Origin: Panaeolus papilionaceus
Taxonomy: Eukaryota > Basidiomycota > Agaricomycetes > Agaricales
Assembly: GCA_015501605.1 (NCBI GenBank)
Contig: JADNRZ010000002.1
Coordinates: 2,604,001 to 2,668,000 of the forward strand
Length of the DNA stretch: 64,000 nt
Direction: 5' to 3'
The notes below the pieces were generated by a model. The model had not been told where the DNA came from and made no database searches. It saw only the letters and a list, made by a program, of their open reading frames with translations. Below, piece by piece: positions 1 to 11,148 of the stretch. Position numbers and translations under genes: made by a program. The first letter of the stretch is position 1, and every line of letters begins with the position of its first letter.

Positions 1-2
1 TG

Positions 3-401
3 GCTCCAGCAAGGACATGGGACCAAACTGTGGGGTACTCTATGTGGGTTCAGGCTAAACAGAGAGCCGAAGAGTTGGGAAGTGTCCTGCTTTGGTGTGA
101 TGGGGGCGAAGGGGGCATAAGCGGTGTAGCAGGACCAGGTCTCAATGACATTGCCCAGATTGGCACAGGATCATTTGTGAGAACTATAGGGGTTGAATAC
201 CCATTCAACACCCAGAGGACGACATATGCTACATTTGGCTCCCTGTTTATAATTTTCGCGTGGCTTCCTATCATAGTGCCATCCTGGGGTGCCTCGGGAA
301 CGGGTCGAATCGGACCTCGTATCAGAAACCTTGTTGCATTTGTTACACGAAGGCCAGCTCATTCGCAGGTGGCTGAAACACCTACAAACCTTCTCGATTG
401 A
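3..401 (+). CDS. C-N hydrolase / apolipoprotein N-acyltransferase-like membrane protein, C-terminal part
   Basis: The frame is open from the window edge to a TGA, so the gene begins upstream; 132 residues are visible. The text reads like the end of a nitrilase-fold domain: a helix ending in QAKQRAEELGSVLLWCDGG, then GISGVAGPG and IGTGSFVRTIGVEYPFNTQRT, the usual closing strands of Lnt-type enzymes. A hydrophobic segment follows (about FGSLFIIFAWLPIIV), probably the last membrane helix, and then a basic cytosolic tail. In bacteria the family moves an acyl chain onto lipoproteins; fungal members are membrane proteins of mostly untested function. The catalytic Glu and Lys lie outside the window. 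The family is fairly sure, the substrate is not. Confidence 0.7.
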   Translation, partial: APARTWDQTVGYSMWVQAKQRAEELGSVLLWCDGGEGGISGVAGPGLNDIAQIGTGSFVRTIGVEYPFNTQRTTYATFGSLFIIFAWLPIIVPSWGASGTGRIGPRIRNLVAFVTRRPAHSQVAETPTNLLD

Positions 402-601
402 TATCCATGGACAAATGTATCACAAATTTGTGTCTTTTTTCTATTTTCCTTGACGTAATGCTTTCGCTGTTTTCGTGTGTGCTATATAGTTTGAATATGT
501 ATGAGAATCGAAGTATAACTGCTCTTCTCGATCATTGAATCCGATCTGATAGTCAGCGGATCCCAGCAAGGCAAGTCCCTCTTGTGGCAAGTTTGAAAAG
601 G

Positions 602-1546
602 ATGCAACGAGGCCGGAGCGTCATACACGACTTTGCCTTGCACCTGCTGCGTCTTCAGTTCATCAAAACCCCAAAGCCCTAGTTGTCTAAACACCACACA
701 GGTTCGACAAGAACTTGTACAGGGAACAACGTCTACTTTACGCAACAACACCAACCTTCAACCGAAGCAAGTCGCTCCGGGCGGCCTTCGTGGCTCTCTT
801 CGCAACTTGACTTGGAAGCATAGTCAGACAAGCGATCTCGGGCGACGCGTCTTTCAGAAGAAATTATTTGCGTTTAAGGAGCCCCCTATTAAAGAGGATT
901 GGTTCGACGACTTTCATTGGATCACTCGAGAAGAGCTCGATCTTCCCGTTCAGCAACCCACAGTCCCGTTCCCTCAACCAGTTCAGCGCTCACCATCACC
1001 TAGGTCAATTCGATTATCAGACTCTAACATCTATTCACATCCAAAGTATTCTGCAGAGCGACCCACTCGTAGTAGTAGTCCATCGCAGAACTGTGGTGCT
1101 CTTCCACCTCTCCAAATTCCAGATTCCATCACTAACCGCATCTCTACTTATACCACTCGTACAATCACCACATCCGAAGGCTCTCTTACTCCAACATTCT
1201 CCGAATTCTCACATATAGCCTCAAGTTTCCCAAAGCCACCGACTCATATCCCGATTGTTCCACCACCTTCTGCGCTTGATAGTGGGTATCAGTCTGGTAT
1301 AATTATCGGACTTGTGACCACCTTTATAGTATGACTAATCAACGCCTCGATGCAGGTCCCTATTCACCTTGTCCTTACGATCGAGCGACACCTTACACAA
1401 CCCAAGAACAACCATCTTCAACCCTTGTATCCCCTGTTTCTGAAGCACACCCAAGCAGTATAGCCTCCTTTCGACGTTTCAAGTCTAAAGCCAAAGAGAT
1501 ACTCCGTTTCCCTTCTCTCCTAGCCTCCTCCTGGAAGTCTAAATAA
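602..1546 (+). CDS. Unknown Ser/Pro-rich protein (267 aa)
   Basis: I do not recognise this protein. Proposed exons are 602-619, 702-1296 and 1356-1546. The second intron is clear (GTATAA donor, TGACTAAT branch, TGCAG acceptor) and joins the long frame to a tail ending FPSLLASSWKSK. The first exon is inferred: the long frame has no ATG, but ATG at 602 followed by an intron 620-701 enters it in phase. The N-terminal third has a possibly folded, acidic and aromatic patch (KEPPIKEDWFDDFHWITREE); the rest is Ser/Pro/Thr-rich and probably disordered, with a short basic C-terminus. It lies 200 bp after the C-N hydrolase-like gene and 45 bp before the next gene on the same strand. Confidence 0.5.
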
Positions 1547-1591
1547 TCGAAACACACCCTTCTTATAAGCTTGTTTCGTCATTCACAAGAT

Positions 1592-2252
1592 ATGGATCAA
1601 TGGGCAGGAAAGCAGTTTGATGTAGTCGATTTTGGAGGAGAGGTGGATTACACTGGCACTCAGTTCTTTAGAGATCGTCCATCGCGGCCTCCAACAACGG
1701 TAAGTGCAGTGCAGTGAACGGTTCAAGTAGCCAGCCTGTTAATTCATTGTTATCATGCAGCAACCTATGTCCCCACCTCCTCAACAGCAAGCACCACCCC
1801 CACCCCCACAACCGCAAGTCCCTTTCAATCCATCGCCAAAAATCATTGAACAGAACGAACGTTTTGAATATGCCCTCTCTGTCGCCTCTAACATTTTACG
1901 CCAACGCTACTTGGAGTTCGGTCAGGTAAGCCTCGTGTTCGTTTATGATGCACTCTTCTAATGTGTATTGGTGCAGCTTGGCGTGCTGGGATGGTGTGCT
2001 GAATTTGGTGAACTCATTGACAACCTGAAGGAGCTGGGCTTCGCAGGCAATATGTTTGTCAGGACGAGGTCGCAAGCTCTAAAAACATGCGAGGAAATCC
2101 TCCGTTTGAACCTTGAGGAAGTGAAGATGCAACTGATATGGCTTTATCTTTGCTCTCTGATAGCTCGGCTTCGACGCTTTCTTGACGGTGATAAGGTGTG
2201 GAATGATTATCCAGACTTCTCGAATTTCCCTTTGGAGCCCAAGATGGGTTGA
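1592..2252 (+). CDS. Unknown small protein with proline-rich linker (182 aa)
   Basis: Three exons (1592-1699, 1761-1925, 1977-2252) are joined by standard introns (GTAAGT..TGCAG and GTAAGC..TGCAG), with both junctions between codons. The product starts MDQWAGKQFDVVDFGGEVDY, then has a Pro/Gln linker (PPPQQQAPPPPPQPQ, about residues 40-55), then a well-packed helical part (residues 65-182) rich in Leu and charged residues that ends WNDYPDFSNFPLEPKMG. There is no signal peptide or membrane segment. The helical part looks like a conserved fold, but I cannot name a family, and no function is inferred. Confidence 0.7.
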
Positions 2253-2367
2253 ACTCTCTTACCACCAAGTAGTTTGCTGATACCTGAACACTGCTTCGTT
2301 ATATGTATATGCAATGTGTACAATACTGTATATGTGTCAATAGTACTGAATGCTTATGCCCTAAACT

Positions 2368-2373
2368 AATAAA
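2368..2373 (+). terminator. Probable polyadenylation signal AATAAA
   Basis: A perfect AATAAA lies 116 bp after the stop of the small gene at 1592-2252, in A/T-rich DNA. The next coding sequence ends on the other strand at 2541, so the two transcripts converge here. It is assigned by sequence only. Confidence 0.4.
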
Positions 2374-2540
2374 AATATCTACACCCCTGAAGAAAAAAGA
2401 AAAAACATATAAGATGAACATAGGAATGGTCCAGATGGTACACCAGGCTCAGAAGAGTCAATAGATAATTAAGGATATAAAAATTGTGTGAATGCGATTA
2501 GGGTAACTGAATGCGAAGATGTGGAAATGAGAGGTCATGA

Positions 2541-5500
2541 CTATCGTGTCGTTGTAATGGGCCGAAAGTAATCGGCAGCAATCTTCTTAGTGGGCTTGAT
2601 AGTTGTAAGGGGTGCAGGCTCATACTTTGATTCTCGTGGTGGTGCTGGAAGTGGGTTGTATGACGATAGCCGTGATGGGTCAACGAGTGGCCTGTAATTG
2701 ACGGAGGATGAAATGGGATGAGATAGCTGCTGATAATTCTCTGCAGGATCTGAGGACGAAAGGAAGTCTGGAATGCTCGGAATAGACGCGGGCGAGGAAT
2801 AAATGACAGGAGGCGGCGCCGGTGGCATTGAATGATAAATATGAGAAGGAGTGGCTTGGAAGGGTTGGACAACATAGGCGGTATAGCTGGAACCATGCAC
2901 CGCAGCAGGTGGTGTTGGAGTTTCATCACTGAATGAACTGGTAGACCCTGGTCCAGGAATGAAATTGGTGGTAGGAGCGTTGGGTTCTAGGCCATACATG
3001 CTCCTGGCCTTCCAAAGGCGCTCCATCTCCCAAGATTCTTTGGCACGCACGGCATTCATTTCTTCAGGAGATGGCAGTTCAGATGTGGGTCTAATGGTGA
3101 CTGATTGGTGTCCAGGACGAAGATGATCGGGGGCAGCATTAGGCATTTGTACATAAACGGTTGTAGGTGCAAGGGTATGATAAGTGACAGAAGTATGCTG
3201 TTCTGCTGCAGCCTTGCGCTCAGCTCGACGATCATTGGCTTCCTCCACTCGTTTACTGGATCGATAGTCATTGTATGAGACGGCCTCGTCTGACTGGCGA
3301 ACGGTCCGCTTGTCAGAAGATCTGTGTTTGGAAGTTGCTTCTGGTAATGGTGCAGCCTGTTTTGAAAGGCGCCTGCCTTCAGGACGATGGTTGGAGCTCA
3401 GCTCAACAACAACGGGCTTAAGTTCTTCTTTATTGTGATGATGAGAGTTAGAGTACTCCTTCGTCCTAGATTCGCGCTCCTTTGTCCTAAGAACGGAATC
3501 ACGATTCTCCGTTTCCCTCGCAGATGTTTCTCGTTCGTTGGCCCTCCGTTCATCATCTCGCGATCTCCTCGAGTCTTCTGTTCCTCTACGGGTGTGGTCC
3601 CTTGATGAATATTCGTGATGATTTTTGCTTCTGCGATCAAGGCTCCTCGACTCAGGCTCAAGGATCCGGGGTCTATGTTCAGCATCTCTAGGGTTGGGTG
3701 GAAGTTCCTTGGGTATCATGTCGTAAGTCTTGGAATGTCGTTCATAGTCCCTAGCTGTATAAAATGACTCCTCGCGCTCTCTGTGTCTCCTTTCGCGATC
3801 TCTCTCCCTCTCCCTTAGTTTCTCCTTTTCCCTCTCTCGTTCCTTTTCCTTTTCCTTTTCCTTTTCCTTTTCCCTCTCCCTCTCCCTCTCCTTTTCCCTC
3901 TCCCTCTCCCTCTCCTTTTCCCTCTCCCTCTCCCTCTCCCGCTCCTTTTCCCTCTCCCGCTCTCGCACCTTCTCCCTCTCCCTTTCCTTTTCTTTCTCGC
4001 GCAAACGCTCTCTTTCTTTTGTCCGCTCCCGCTCCCTATCTTTTTGCCTGGCTCGTTCCCTCTCCCTTTCCCTTTCGCGTTCCTTCTCCCTCTCATACTC
4101 TCTAAGTCGTTCCTTTTCCTTTTCCCTCTCCCGCACCCTCTCTCTTTCTCTTTCCCTTTCTCGCACCCTCTCCCTCTCTCTTTCCCGCTCCTTCTCGCGC
4201 TCCCTCTCCAACGCCTGTTTTTCACGTTCTCTCTGCCTCTCTTTTTCCCTCTCCCATTCCTTCTCTCTCTCCAACTCGTGCTCCTTAAGCTTCCTTTCAT
4301 AGTCATAGTCCTCTTCCTCTTCATCATAAGCACGACTTCGTACTGACTCCCTAACCTTGGCCTCAGTCTCTTTCGTCTTGTTGGGCTTCGCCTTTGAATC
4401 ATTTGGCACAGAACCAACAACTTCCCAATGCTCCCCAGCAGCCTGGATAGTGTCCGTGGACATATACGCGTTTCCAGAGGGACTACGGACGAGCTTGAAC
4501 ACCTCGGTTTGACGAGTAGGTGACACAGGGGTCTGATTATGGCCTTCTTTATCCTCGTAGATGCTCTTCGGCGGTAGCGTCGGTGGCTCAGAAATGGCCA
4601 GGGAAAGTCGATTGGTGTAGGGCGTTGGAGGGTTGACGACAACAGAGACACTTTCCACGTACGACGCCATGGATAGACGTGAATCAGAATTGAGGAACGG
4701 GACTGCGCTGTGAACGGCAGGGAAAGGGACATTTGAGACAGGAGGGGGAGAAGCGACGCCGTTGACTTTTCGTGATTTGGGTCGCTCAAAGGGACGAATG
4801 GCGATGGGGTTTGGTTGTGCAGCTTGAGAACGAGGTGAAGCCGGACCACTCCGGTCTTGACTACGACGAGAGCGTTTGGGAGGTGTTACATCACGAGAAG
4901 GGGTCCCGTGGCGAGAACCAGGGGGCGTGTCTTGTGTGGGATCTGAGGGTCTCCTGGGCGTCTCGAAGATGGAAGGACTTCTGGATTGGATCGGGGGAGA
5001 ACGTGTCCGACGCTTATCCACAGAGAGCCTGTGCGTAGGCGTCGTCTGAATGGGTGGTAGAGACGATGGGGAGGGTGTAGGTGGTTTAGAGACTGTTGGT
5101 TCAGGTTTAACTTCCACCTGCTCCTCCTCTTTGGTTTCCTCCTGGGCAACATCTTTAGTGTCTGCCGATGGCTCTACAGGCGCTGGTGAGTCTACAACAA
5201 TTGTATCATCTGCGATAACCGGAGATTCGTTCTCAGGACTCCGAGGCTTTTCCTCTGAGGGCGGAGGTGGAGGTGGAGGTGGCGAAGGCTGTTCGATGGG
5301 AAGCTCCTGCAGTTTGGTTTCTGGTGTTGAAGGATTGGTTTTAATTGCTTGTAAAATGCCAAGGTCAGACAAAGCAATATGCGAATGATCTGGATTTTCG
5401 AGAGTGCCTATGTGAGGCGGAGGTAGGGGCTTATCGTAGCGAGAATGTCGTATTGAGGCTCGTGGGTTCGCGGACTCGGATGGCTCAGTGGGGGCATCGA

Positions 5501-7171
5501 TAGGGTGGTCTGCATGGTTTGAATCCGGGGCGTTCGGGGATGGAGGTGTGGCCCCTTCATCACCGTCTGCTGAGTCTGGGTTGGCGATAGTTAATCTACC
5601 CCTGGAAAAAGGAGTGTCGAGCGATGATATTGACGCACGATCATCGCAGTTGTCATTAGATGGGGGAGGTTGTGAAGGTTTCTGTTCATCAGGAGGGTCA
5701 AACGTTGGCGGTGGTACGCGTCTGATTGATTCCTGCTTTTCCGGAGACTGTTCTCGGCGAAAGACAATATCATTCCCGTACATATTACCATTGGTGCTGT
5801 ACGCGCCCTCGTTTGTGGGGGGCTGCCATGCATTCTGCGTGGCATCACTGTGGTCAGAGGGTTTCTTCATTATACTGAGTTTTTTAACCAAACGACCCAG
5901 TATGCTGCCACGTTTTTCCCTCTTGTAGGCAGTCAAATCGACCGGCGGCGCAACAGACATGCGTTTAGGCAGCTGGATGCTGCTGGGTGGAGGACCCGGT
6001 ATAATGGATGCAGATTCGACGGGTGTAGTGGGAACAGAGTTCGCCTTTCGATCACTACTTGAACGGAATATACTCCCCGCGGACGGACGTCGCTTGCTTA
6101 GTTTTCGCGGAATTTGGATTTGGGATTGCAGAGGTTGATGAAGATGTACTGCGGACGTTGATTGTGAAAGGGGAGAGGGTATAACAGATCTGTGACCTTG
6201 TGCTGTACTCATACTAGCGCGTCGGGGACGGCTGGGCATCTAGCAGGAAAAATCAGAGACTCGTTGGAGACTGACAAAAAAAAAAAAACGATTGATTTGT
6301 ACCTCATATGGGTCCGCTGCGACCGTAGTCAGTTTTCCAATGTCATAAGGTGACTGATGATGCCAGTTTGTACCCCATGGATCGGTTACATCAAGTAGAT
6401 CGACGGTATCCGGCGCAGTCTGTGATGTTTTGCGAGTGCGAGTTGCCACTTTGGTTTGAGATGACGAAGGAGTGGCGTGGGGTGAATGTGAAGATGAGGC
6501 GCCAGGGGAATCAACGTGCTCGGTAGGTGAAGAGCTTGCCATGGGGGGAAAGGAGGGAGAGAAAAATGTGGGAGGGCGCATGGAGGGTTTTATTTGTGAG
6601 GGGGGGATAAGATGATAATTTCTGTACCAGCGTGGACCCATTGGATTGTGAAGAGGGTAATAAACTTTGAATGTTGGCAATGGAACTGAGTCCCATGGAT
6701 CACTTTCAACGGAACCATTAATATTTCTAGAGTCGCTAATGATGGATCGTGAAGGGTTGAGCTGATGAAGGGGATTGGGGATGTTTGAACTATCATTCAA
6801 GTTATCATCCTCTGAAGGATCATGTTGACCATTAATCTGCTGACCGGCGCTGTTAGCAGAAGATTTACGAGCGAGGTCTGGCATAGGGGCAGGTTGAAGG
6901 ATAGAATTCGTAGGTTTAGCTGTCCTATGTGACCAGACCGAGGTCCCAGAAATAGATTTCCTGTCTGAGAGCTTTCGTTCCAGTAACTCTCTTCTTTCCA
7001 TGTCCTCGTAAAAAGCCTGCATTTCTGCTGGTGATGTATCTGTTTGAGGCTCGGAACCTATGGCCTACAATCGCAATAATTTAATTTATGTAGGAGGTAA
7101 TAAGATAAATAATATTATACTACCTCTTGACTTGAATCGTCAGCCACTACGGGCACGCGATGTGAAGCCAT
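2541..7171 (-). CDS. Large disordered protein with Arg/Glu-repeat coiled coil (1502 aa)
   Basis: Three exons on the minus strand: 7124-7171, 6303-7064 and 2541-6239, phases consistent. The start MASHRVPVVADDSSQE has a clear donor. The first 270 residues contain a short conserved-looking stretch (FKVYYPLHNPMGPRWYRNYH) and a DPWGTNW motif. The middle is Ser/Pro-rich with many SP/TP sites, for example RSPPIQSRSPS. At about residues 910-1090 comes an almost uninterrupted run of Arg, Glu and Lys (EREREKERER type), which would form a single charged helix or coiled coil. The C-terminus is Pro/Tyr-rich and disordered. No enzyme domain is visible. RE-rich tracts occur in nuclear RNA-processing and cytoskeletal proteins, but I infer no role. 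Confidence 0.75.
3790..4290. repeat. Polypyrimidine/polypurine tract encoding the Arg/Glu repeat
   Basis: On the plus strand about 500 bases are nearly pure C and T, built from imperfect 6-base units such as CTCCCT and CCTTTT. It is the complement of the GAR/CGN Arg and GAG/GAA Glu codons of the overlapping minus-strand gene. Imperfect hexamer units of this kind expand and contract by slippage, so length may differ between strains or alleles. Confidence 0.85.
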
Positions 7172-7719
7172 GGGCTCTAGAGGGAATCGGGAGAAGAAGG
7201 GAAGAGGACAGAGGTAGAAGAGATTTGAGCTGAATGAACGAACAGACAACTTGAACCACTGACCCTGGTTTGGACAGCCTGTGACGGCACGTGCTCACCT
7301 CAAGGCACTCTCGGTCTTTTCTGTCTCTCACTCTCCGGAATTCCATCTTTTCTCTCTCTACTGATCATTGAGTACATTGAATTTCTTTATTATTTTAAAT
7401 GATTTTTATAAACGTTTTGAAGTCTGTCTTGTGGGACCCTGCGTATACCCCACAACGCGTGTTTCTTGACTGTTTCATTCGCTTCGGTCTCTCATGCTTA
7501 ATTAGACGTGCACACTACAGTCAACTCAATTTACCCCCTGTCTGAGACGTATCTCCATATTGTCGTGTTGGAACTTGTAACTTTTCTTGCATCGTGTTCA
7601 CCATGCACTCTGTTGGAAGAGTTAAGAGACGGTGTCATGGGGCCCAATCATCAACTTCAATTGATCGAGATTTCAATTGCCCAATCAGGGTTTACTTACA
7701 CATTTTCAGTCTTATCATC
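7172..7719. promoter_or_regulatory. Divergent promoter region between the Arg/Glu-repeat gene and ADE5,7
   Basis: 548 bp lie between the two start codons. Open frames cross it (for example one in frame upstream of the ADE5,7 start), but none has coding character. The ADE5,7-proximal half is A/T-rich. I did not find a convincing TATA box or a recognisable purine-control site. Confidence 0.4.
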
Positions 7720-10569
7720 ATGTCCATCCGAGTTTTGCTCCTCGGGGGTGGTGGCAGGGAACACGCCCTAGCATGGAAGTTGTCTCAGTCACCTTTACTA
7801 GATCACCTTTACGTTTGTCCAGGCAATGCAGGGACAAGTAAAGAGCCGAAAACGACAAATGTTACTGATATATCTCCAGAAGATTTCCCTAAACTTGTCC
7901 AGTTTGCCCTCAACCATGACGTTCGTACATCATCACATCTAAAGTGTCTTGTTAACTGAACTTACCAATAAAATACAGATCAACCTCGTCGTTCCAGGTC
8001 CTGAACAACCTCTCGTCGATGGAGTAGAAACTCACTTCAGGAAAGGTAATCCTATTCTCAAAGTCACCTCTAATTTTTTTTTGCTCAAACATATACTTCA
8101 GTTGGCATTCCCGTCTTCGGACCAAGTGCTTTAGCTGCCAGGATGGAAGGCTCAAAAGCCTTTTCTAAAGGTTTTATGGCTCGTCACAATATCCCCACTG
8201 CTGCTTTCAAAACTTTCAAATCATCCGAAGTCGATCAGGCAATTCAATATGTTCAAACATGTGGTCATTCAGTCGTTTTGAAGGCTAGTGGATTGGCAGC
8301 AGGGAAAGGGGTTCTCATTCCGGTCACAACGGAAGAGGCTATTTCCGGATTGAAGGAAATTATGGTCGATAATGTCTTTGGCAACGCTGGTATGTCTTTT
8401 TTTCGCTTTCGCTCAGGCGCCCATCTGAAGATCAAATTTCCTGTTCAGGCGATGAAGTTGTTATCGAGGAATTACTGACCGGTCCTGAAATTTCTGTTTT
8501 GGCTATTTCCGATGGCTACTCTATCGTTGTCCTGCCTGCCGCTCAGGACCACAAACGTATCGGAGAAGGAGACACTGGCTTGAACACTGGTGGAATGGGT
8601 GCCTATGCTCCCGCTCCCGTTGCAACACCCGAGATTATCAGTCAAATCACGAAAGAGTGTTTGAAACCAACTATCGATGGCATGAGGAAGGAGGGTCAGT
8701 TAATATTGAAATAGCTCGAGCAACTCGTCTTACTGACCCCCTGCGAAGGCTATCCCTTCCTGGGTGTCCTTTTCACTGGCTTCATGCTGACTCCTTCAGG
8801 ACCTAAGGTCCTGGAGTACAACGTCAGATTCGGAGACCCAGAAACCGAATCACTCATGCTATTATTGCGTAAAGACGTTGACTTGGCTGCTGTCTTCTTG
8901 GTAAGTACCTCCTTCGAACAAACGATTATCATGCTAATCCGTCGACAGGCCTGTACTGAACATCGACTTGATTCCGTTGCCCTTGACTTCCAGGAGGGCG
9001 TAGCTGTGACCGTCATCCTAGCTTCGAAAGGCTATCCTGGCAGTTACGAAAAGGGCCAGAAGATCACCGTCGGTTCATTGCCGCAAAGTTCGTAAATTCT
9101 TATAACCAATGACGCTGAAGTCTTAGCACCACTCATTAGATGTCTTCGTCTTCCACGCTGGCACCAAAGAGTTCAACGGTGATGTCATGACTGCAGGTGG
9201 TCGCGTTTTGGCCGTTACGGCATACGCTGCCACATTGGAAGACGCCCTTAAAGCTGCTTACGAAGGTGTCGACAACGTCGACTTCGAAGGCAAAACCTTC
9301 CGACGCGACATTGCCCATAGGTCAGCTGCATGTTCCATCCGAGTTTGAATCGCAATGTTTAAATCTACGATGAACAGAGCACTTAAAGCATCCTCGGCTG
9401 AATCGGCCGGATTAACCTATGCTCAGGCTGGTGTCTCGGTTGATGCTGGAAATGCCTTGGTAGAGGCGATTAAACCTCTTGTTCGAGCTACTTGTAGACC
9501 AGGTTCTGACGGCGAAATTGGCGGGTTCGGTGGTGTATTCGACCTCAAGGCCACTGGGTACCAGGATCCTGTTCTCGTTAGCGGAACGGATGGCGTGGGC
9601 ACAAAGCTCCGGCTCGCTGTGGATGTTGGTATTCACAACCTCGTCGGTGAGGAAAAGCTCTTTTCTTCGCATATGCTGTGCTTATTTGTCATTCAAATAA
9701 AGGTATCGACCTGGTTGCCATGTCCGTGAATGACCTGTTGGTTCAGGGAGCAGAGCCCCTCTACTTCTTGGATTATTATGGCTGTGGCAAGCTTGATGTT
9801 GAAGTAGCCACTCAAGTTGTTTCAGGAATTGCGGAAGGATGCAAACAAGCCCGCTGTGCCCTCATCGGCGGTGAGACCGCTGAGATGCCAGGCATGTACT
9901 CCGCAGGTAAAGTCTTTCAAAATTTGCAAAATCTACCAATCTTTTCATGAATGTTTGGAAATTCTAGGTGACTATGATCTCGCAGGCTTTGCTGTAGGCG
10001 CAGTTGAGAGGAATCTCATCCTTCCTCGGCCCGACATCGTCGAGGGGGATGTTCTGCTTGGCGTCGCCTCTTCCGGGGTGCACTCGAATGGATTTTCCCT
10101 CGTCCGTAAGATCGTGTCGGTGTCGGGATTGTCCTATTCGTCTCCCTGTCCCTGGAAGCCTGATACCACTCTCGGTCGAGCGCTACTGGAGCCCACTCAA
10201 ATCTACATCTCCCAGGTCCTCCCCTTAGCGCAACAAGGCCTACTCAAGGGCATGTCCCACATCACGGGCGGAGGTTTCCTCGAAAATATTCCACGAGTGT
10301 TGCCCAAGCATCTTGGCTGCACCGTCGACGCGGGAACATGGGAGCTTCCACCAGTATTCCGTTTCTTAATGCAACATGGAAATGTCGCACCCCTCGAGAT
10401 GGCTAGGACCTTCAACAATGGTATCGGCATGGTGCTCATCGTAGCCGCAGATCAACTTGAGCAAGCCATGAGTGCCTTAGCTGGAGGGCCTTCAGCGGTT
10501 TATAAGATTGGAACCGTAACAAATAAGCCTGGAGTGGAGATGCAAAATTTATTGGCATGGAGCGCATAA
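7720..10569 (+). CDS. ADE5,7: Bifunctional GAR synthetase / AIR synthetase (purine biosynthesis)
   Basis: Ten exons: 7720-7920, 7979-8045, 8102-8389, 8449-8694, 8749-8900, 8949-9087, 9140-9320, 9378-9646, 9703-9906, 9968-10569; 782 residues, normal for the fungal fusion enzyme. Residues 1-425 are GAR synthetase (step 2 of purine synthesis): [16 protein letters not shown] at the N-terminus, ATP-grasp loop [11 protein letters not shown], and [11 protein letters not shown] for metal binding. Residues about 430-782 are AIR synthetase (step 5): [22 protein letters not shown] and [16 protein letters not shown]. The start is the ATG directly before [11 protein letters not shown]; a longer in-frame reading upstream is not family-like. 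Introns at 7921 and 9088 use the rare donor GTTCGT. The enzyme should be cytosolic. Confidence 0.96.
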
Positions 10570-11148
10570 TTAGGCATGAACATAAGGAGGAGCACAGTCA
10601 TTGGGAAAAGTACAGTAACAGCTAGAAGCCATAACACGGCCAGTCGTTCATAGTGACAGCAAAGGGGAATATATAGAAATGTATGATTTTGTATGTATGC
10701 TGGATGGGGGGTGTGATGTGATAGAAAGCGATGATTGTAAGATTGCAAACAAAGGTGAATGAATGCGTGATGGAAACCGGTCTTGGAGGGACGTCTATGT
10801 AAAACGAAAGAAAGTACCACAGGACCTGGGAGTTATGAAGAAGAGAGAGCGAGAGCGAGCTAGCTAAGTTTTATGCCGATAAAAAAGAGGTGGAAGGTAG
10901 ATGCAAAGATACACGAGGACTTATATATAGATAGTAAGGGAGAGGAAGAAAGACGGACAGACAGACAGACAGACAGTGAGAAGACACAGAATGATCATGA
11001 AGAATAGATATAAATCAACGACGTGAACAAACAAACCCAAAAAATACCCGGAGGGTGTGTTCTCATAGAATAAAAAGGAAAGCAAAAGAAAAAAAAGAAA
11101 GAGGACAAGACCATCAACATCTGTCCGAGATGACAGGTGCTGACGATT
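10570..11148. other. Convergent 3' region with a GACA microsatellite
   Basis: 579 bp lie between the ADE5,7 stop and the stop of the minus-strand ankyrin/CCCH gene. I see no gene in it. It is A/G-rich and holds a (GACA)n run near 10954-10977 and AGAGAGCGAGAGCGAG near 10844. It is most likely the two 3' untranslated regions. Confidence 0.5.
10954..10977. repeat. GACA tetranucleotide microsatellite
   Basis: About five copies of GACA in the 3' flank of ADE5,7. The run is short and perfect enough to vary in length between isolates. Confidence 0.7.

Noticed and set aside
633..650. TTG as start codon for the gene at 602-1546
   Set aside because: Eukaryotic genes rarely start with TTG, and a normal ATG plus an in-phase intron (620-701) explains the frame.
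3764..4105. A plus-strand frame of Pro/Ser/Phe-rich sequence
   Set aside because: It is the complement of the same purine tract and reads as SPFPSPSP-type repeats only.
3815..4849. A 344-codon frame (RG/GR-rich product) on the minus strand
   Set aside because: It is the shifted frame of the Arg/Glu repeat tract in the 2541-7171 gene; its composition follows from the GAG/CGG repeats and it has no independent start context or domain.
8743..8757. A gene boundary or frameshift inside ADE5,7
   Set aside because: All breaks between ADE5,7 segments are explained by nine introns with GT..AG ends; the summed exons give 782 residues with no gap in the enzyme motifs.
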